A stretch of 64,000 nt of DNA from Thermoleophilaceae bacterium. GTDB lineage: Bacteria > Actinomycetota > Thermoleophilia > Solirubrobacterales > Thermoleophilaceae. The position numbers and the translations under genes are program-made. The DNA lies in contig JAUJOQ010000004.1 of the NCBI GenBank assembly GCA_030447725.1, positions 227,231 to 291,230 of the forward strand. Direction: 5' to 3'. Within the stretch, counting starts at the first letter, position 1. The number at the start of each line of letters is the position of its first letter. Positions 60,628-64,000 of this stretch are shown in pieces. The notes under the pieces are model-generated. The model made no database searches and was not told the origin of the DNA. It worked only from the letters and a program-made list of their open reading frames with translations.

Positions 60628-61877
60628 TGGCCGGGCGGTTGCGCCGTGAGGAGGGCTGGACGGTGGTCACCGCCGTCTTGGTGCTGATGATGATGATGAC
60701 CTTCGGCCTGGCGGCCTACGCGGTGGTGGACACCCAGACCGCACAGTCGAAGGGGGAGCGCAACCGCGAGTCGTCGTTCAACCTCACCGAGGGCGCCCTG
60801 CAGCAGCAGGGCTACGTGCTGGGCTTCAACTGGCCGGCCGCCGCGCCGGGATACACGGACTGCTCGTTCGGGGCGGGCACGAACACGACTCCCGCCGGTC
60901 AGTGCCCGCAGCCGGCCAACCTGGTTGGAGGCAACTTCAGCCAGGCGGACTTCGCCGAGGGCGTGAGTTGGACGACCGTCGTGCGCGACAACCGCATCGG
61001 TGGCGCCACGCCACAGAACAGCGACGTCTACGACTCCACGGTGAACACTACGCCGTGCCAGGGCACGACCGCGGTGCCGTGCCGGTGGGACTCCAACAGG
61101 GACGGCAAGCTCTGGGTCCGCGCTAGCGCCACCGTCAGGGGGAAGACCCGCGACATCGTGGCCCTGCTCAAGCGCGAGCGCCTGACCGAGGACTTCCCGC
61201 GCGTGACCGTGAAGTCCGATTACTTCAGGACAACCAACAATGGGAACAAGGTGATCATCGACAGCACGGGCGGACAGATCGTGACGCGCTGTCAGTACGT
61301 GCCGCCGGGCCAGCCCTGCGCCGACTACGAGGTGGCCAAGGGGCAGGTGACGCCCGCAGGGTCAATCGTCCAGGAGCCGCCGCAGACCGTGCCGACGATG
61401 GACGACGCCAAGCTGGCGCGCTTCAAGGCGACAGCCGCGAGCTCCAACCCTCCGGGCTACTACACCTCCTGCCCCACCAGCCTTACCGGCCCGGTGGTCT
61501 ACATCGACGTCCCGGCGGGCACCCACTGCACGCTCTCGGCGAGCGCCGTGTGGAACTCTCCTACCGACCCGGGGCTGGTGATCATGCCCCAGGGAAGAAT
61601 GAGCCTGACCGGAGGATCTACTTTTCACGGCGTGCTCTACTTCGCAAACAAGGAGAACTACACCGGCTACGTGCTTAGCCTCGGTGGCAATGCCGAGGTG
61701 ATCGGCGGCGTGATAATCGACAACGGCGGGGGAATCGAAGTGGGCAGCTCCGGCAGCGGAGGCTCGAATGGCCCCAATGTCAAGTTCTCGGCCAACGCCT
61801 TCAAGGCGCTCGCCACCTTCGGGACCGCAGGCCTGATTCAGAACACCTGGCGCGAGCTGCCTCCAAACTCCGGCTGA
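60627..61877 (+). CDS. PilX-like minor pilin-associated protein
   Basis: 416 residues. MAGRLRREEGWTVVTAVLVLMMMMTFGLAAYAVV: a short basic leader, Gly before Trp-Thr, and an N-terminal helix, like PilX proteins where the leader is atypical (no Glu5). The rest is a large extracellular part with cysteines in pairs (TTPCQGTTAVPC, TRCQYVPPGQPC) and a C-terminal beta-rich region (VVYIDVPAGTHCTLSASAVW, HGVLYFANKENYTGYVLSLGGNAEVIGGVIIDNGG) resembling polymer-forming repeats. Function: minor pilus component. Confidence 0.75.
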   Translation: MAGRLRREEGWTVVTAVLVLMMMMTFGLAAYAVVDTQTAQSKGERNRESSFNLTEGALQQQGYVLGFNWPAAAPGYTDCSFGAGTNTTPAGQCPQPANLVGGNFSQADFAEGVSWTTVVRDNRIGGATPQNSDVYDSTVNTTPCQGTTAVPCRWDSNRDGKLWVRASATVRGKTRDIVALLKRERLTEDFPRVTVKSDYFRTTNNGNKVIIDSTGGQIVTRCQYVPPGQPCADYEVAKGQVTPAGSIVQEPPQTVPTMDDAKLARFKATAASSNPPGYYTSCPTSLTGPVVYIDVPAGTHCTLSASAVWNSPTDPGLVIMPQGRMSLTGGSTFHGVLYFANKENYTGYVLSLGGNAEVIGGVIIDNGGGIEVGSSGSGGSNGPNVKFSANAFKALATFGTAGLIQNTWRELPPNSG

Positions 61878-62644
61878 TGACCGTCTCAGAAGCGGCCGCG
61901 CTGGCGGCGTTCGCCGCGCCTCTCGGCGCCGTGATCGGCAGCTTCCTCAACGTGGTCATCCACCGGCTGCCATTGGGGCAGTCCCTGTCCACCCCTCGCT
62001 CGCACTGCCCCGCCTGCGAGCAGCCGATCAGGCCGCTGGACAACGTGCCGGTGCTTTCCTGGCTCGTGCTGCGGGGCCGGTGCCGCGAGTGCGGAGTGCG
62101 GATCTCGGCCCGGTACCCGCTGGTGGAGCTCGTGACCGCGCTCGCCTTCGCGGCGGTGGTGCTCACGCACGGGGCGAGCACGGACCTGTGGGCGTTCCTG
62201 CCCTTCACCGCGGTGCTGATCGCCGTCGCGGGGATCGACCTGGACCACCGGATCGTTCCGAACAAGATCGTGCTTCCCGCCGCGCTCTGGGCGCTGGCCA
62301 CGGCTGCGCTGCTGCGCACCGATCAGCTGCCCGAACTGCTCATCTCCGGCTCGGCCGCCTTCGCCCTGCTGCTGCTCGCCGCGCTGGCCTATCCCGGAGG
62401 CATGGGGATGGGGGATGTGAAGCTGGCGGGCGTGATGGGGCTCTACCTGGGCTCTGCCATCGCTCCCGCGCTGCTCGTGGCCTTCGTGGCGGGCACCGCG
62501 GCGGGTCTATACGCGCTCGCCCGCGAGGGCTCGGCGGCGCGCAAGAAGGCCGTGCCCTTCGCCCCGTTCCTGGCGCTGGGCGGCTTCGTCGGCATCGTGG
62601 CGGGGCCGGAGCTGGTGGAGCTCTATGTGACGAAGTTCCTGTAG
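61877..62644 (+). CDS. pilD: prepilin peptidase / methyltransferase PilD
   Basis: 255 residues, eight or so membrane segments. N-terminal GSFLNVVIHRLPLGQSLSTPRSHCPACEQPIRPLDNVPVLSWLVLRGRCRECGVRISARYPLVELVTA contains the four-cysteine zinc motif of the methylase domain; catalytic aspartates are in IDLDHRIVPNK and GMGMGDVKLAGVMG (GxGD). It cleaves the leader of all pilins here and methylates the new N terminus. ATG overlaps the preceding stop. Confidence 0.95.
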   Translation: MTVSEAAALAAFAAPLGAVIGSFLNVVIHRLPLGQSLSTPRSHCPACEQPIRPLDNVPVLSWLVLRGRCRECGVRISARYPLVELVTALAFAAVVLTHGASTDLWAFLPFTAVLIAVAGIDLDHRIVPNKIVLPAALWALATAALLRTDQLPELLISGSAAFALLLLAALAYPGGMGMGDVKLAGVMGLYLGSAIAPALLVAFVAGTAAGLYALAREGSAARKKAVPFAPFLALGGFVGIVAGPELVELYVTKFL

Positions 62645-62649
62645 AGCAG

Positions 62650-62676
62650 TCAAGCCCGGGGCGGTAGTGCCGATAG
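62650..62676 (+). promoter_or_regulatory. sigma-28-like promoter 5 (before pilM)
   Basis: TCAAG-N14-GCCGATAG in the 53-bp gap after pilD, with the same geometry as sites 2 and 4. Predicted start about 62683, leaving a short 15-base leader before the pilM ATG at 62698. Confidence 0.5.
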
Positions 62677-62697
62677 AGGGGGGGACCCCCTTCGCCC

Positions 62698-63642
62698 ATG
62701 GCCTTCTCACTCCGAAACAGATCCGACCACGACAGCGTCGGCCTCGACATCGACGACCGCTTCCTGGCCGCCGTCGTGACCGCCGGCGGAGCCATCCGGC
62801 AGGCGGCGAGCATGGACCTTCCCGAGGGGCTCGTGCGTGACGGCGAGGTGGTCGACCCGGCCGGCCTGGCCGAGGCGATCAAGCGCTTCGTGTCCGACCA
62901 CAAGCTCCCGAGGGCCGTGCGCCTCGGAGTCTCCAACCAGCAGATCGTGGTGCGCATGATCGAGCTGCCGCCGATCGAGGATCCGAAGGAGCGCGACGTC
63001 GCAGTCAGTTTCCAGGCCGCAGAGGCCATCGCGATGCCTCTGGAAGAGGCGATCCTCGACTACCAGCTCATCGAACGGGTGTCGGTCGCCGCCGGCGGGG
63101 AGCGCGAGCGCATCGTTGTCGTGGCCGCTCGCAAGTCGATGATCGAGCCGCTGCTCGAAGCGTCCAGAGCGGCCGGCCTGAAGGTCCAGGGCGTCGACCT
63201 CAACGCGTTCGCCCTCGTGCGCACGCTCACCACGGCCCGAGTCGACTCGGATCCGCTGGGCGATGACGCTCGCGTGTACTGCCATCTGGGCGGGGTGACG
63301 AACCTCGCCATCGCCGTGGGCTCCACCTGCGTCTTCACCAGGCCCCTGACCACTTCAGCGGACTCCGACGATACGGATATCGCCTCCTCGCTGGCCGAGA
63401 AGATCCGCCTCTCGATCGACTTCCACCTCAACACGCCCGGCGCCCGCACGGTCGCCGACGTGGTGCTCTCCGGCCCCGGCGCCCAAAGCGAGGGACTGCT
63501 GCACGCGCTCAACGGGCTGATCGGCCGTCCGGTCAGCTTGGCCGAGCCCCTGGGAACGCTCGGCGCGTACACCGTGGCGCCCGACGAGGCTCCCCACCGC
63601 TACACCGTGGCCGCCGGGCTGGCCCTTGGAGCGGCAGCATGA
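62698..63642 (+). CDS. pilM: type IV pilus assembly protein PilM
   Basis: 314-residue actin-like ATPase of the pilus alignment complex: VGLDIDDRFLAAVVTAGGAIRQAASMDLPEGLV, RLGVSNQQIVVRMIELPPIE, DYQLIERVSVAAGGERERIVVVAARKSMIE, VQGVDLNAFALVR, VYCHLGGVTNLAIAVGSTCVFTRPL and VADVVLSGPGAQSEGLLHALNGLIGRPVSLAEPLG. Recruits PilN via its N-terminal peptide. Stop overlaps pilN (ATGA). Confidence 0.93.
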   Translation: MAFSLRNRSDHDSVGLDIDDRFLAAVVTAGGAIRQAASMDLPEGLVRDGEVVDPAGLAEAIKRFVSDHKLPRAVRLGVSNQQIVVRMIELPPIEDPKERDVAVSFQAAEAIAMPLEEAILDYQLIERVSVAAGGERERIVVVAARKSMIEPLLEASRAAGLKVQGVDLNAFALVRTLTTARVDSDPLGDDARVYCHLGGVTNLAIAVGSTCVFTRPLTTSADSDDTDIASSLAEKIRLSIDFHLNTPGARTVADVVLSGPGAQSEGLLHALNGLIGRPVSLAEPLGTLGAYTVAPDEAPHRYTVAAGLALGAAA

Positions 63643-64000
63643 GGCCCGTCAACCTTCTCCCTGAACGCGACCGTGCTCAGGCCCCCGCGGCTGCCGGCGG
63701 CAGCTCATACGTGGTGGTGGGTGTGCTCGCCGCGCTGCTGCTGGCCGTATTCGCCTACGTGGTCACGAGCAACCAGATCAACTCGCGCACCACCGCAATC
63801 GCCGAAGCGGAAGCCGAGGCGACCCAGGCCGAAACGCGCGCTGCGTCCTTCGGGTCCTTTCAGCAGTTCACTCAGATCAAGGCGGCGCGGCTGGCCTCGG
63901 TCAAGACCCTCGCCGACACGCGCTTCGACTGGGAGCGCCTGATGCGCGAGCTCGCGCTGGTGCTGCCGTCGGGCTCCTCGTTGATCGCTGTCACCGCGTC
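63639..64000 (+). CDS. pilN: type IV pilus assembly protein PilN, partial
   Basis: Truncated by the window end; about 120 residues visible: MRPVNLLPERDR is the conserved PilN start that binds PilM, then a transmembrane helix SYVVVGVLAALLLAVFAYVVTS, and a coiled-coil start NQINSRTTAIAEAEAEATQAETRA, WERLMRELALVLPSGSSLIAV. Frame given by ATG 63639, overlapping the pilM stop by 4 bp. Confidence 0.92.
   Translation, partial: MRPVNLLPERDRAQAPAAAGGSSYVVVGVLAALLLAVFAYVVTSNQINSRTTAIAEAEAEATQAETRAASFGSFQQFTQIKAARLASVKTLADTRFDWERLMRELALVLPSGSSLIAVTA

Overview
The window is a GC-rich stretch of a high-GC actinobacterial chromosome. Short intergenic gaps, many GTG/TTG starts, frequent 4-bp ATGA/GTGA gene overlaps and gene orders shared with actinobacteria (panBCD plus a DUF2520 gene; glyoxalase II-like/hisS/aspS; alaS/ruvX/mltG/aroE) all point that way. 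A type IV pilus locus without flagellar genes, two APC-USP permeases and DUF2294/DUF892 genes suggest class Thermoleophilia (Solirubrobacterales-like). There is no rRNA in the window, so this placement is an inference.

Layout. 1-2.4 kb (minus): pantothenate genes panB (partial), panD, panC and a Rossmann/DUF2520 gene. 2.5-9.1 kb (plus): family 4 uracil-DNA glycosylase, the t6A genes tsaE-tsaB-rimI-tsaD, a glutaredoxin-like gene, rex, a GCS2-type carboxylate-amine ligase, DUF1844 and MTA phosphorylase. 9.1-19.2 kb: proton-pumping pyrophosphatase, two APC permeases with USP domains, two TrkA-type proteins, a FAD oxidoreductase and a TrkA-domain potassium channel. This is probably an ion (K+) homeostasis block, and copies of a palindromic repeat lie in it. 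19.2-27 kb: tRNA-Gln, a heterodimeric ABC exporter, a lipid-binding-like (SRPBCC) gene, an ArsB/NhaD-type transporter, a CBS protein and pyruvate kinase.

27-36.6 kb is an accessory, decaying region. It holds broken genes (DUF2294, a CPA2 antiporter tail), STAS proteins, a TetR/FAD monooxygenase pair with two clear operators, tandem small secreted cysteine proteins, and one intact CAT tRNA with two truncated relatives lying downstream.

36.6-51.5 kb returns to core genes: glutamate formiminotransferase, metallo-beta-lactamase fold hydrolase, hisS, aspS, an IscU-MnmA fusion, an RsbW-like protein with degenerate ATP site, a SigB/SigF-type sigma factor, a peptide-binding lipoprotein, alaS, ruvX, mltG and aroE.

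51.5-64 kb is a type IV pilus locus: a secreted protein, pilB, pilT, pilC, an inserted HTH/nucleotidyltransferase module whose toxin-like gene is frameshifted, then a GEMM-type (cyclic di-GMP-I) riboswitch before pilA, three minor pilin-like genes, prepilin peptidase, pilM and pilN (cut by the window end). Five promoter-like sites in this locus resemble each other and the sigma-28 (FliA/WhiG) class, which suggests a pilus regulon with second-messenger control of the major pilin.

The most notable items are the riboswitch plus shared promoter motif in the pilus locus, the IscU-MnmA fusion lacking its third scaffold cysteine, the GGAACGACGTTCC repeat family, and the tRNA-fragment-bounded accessory region.
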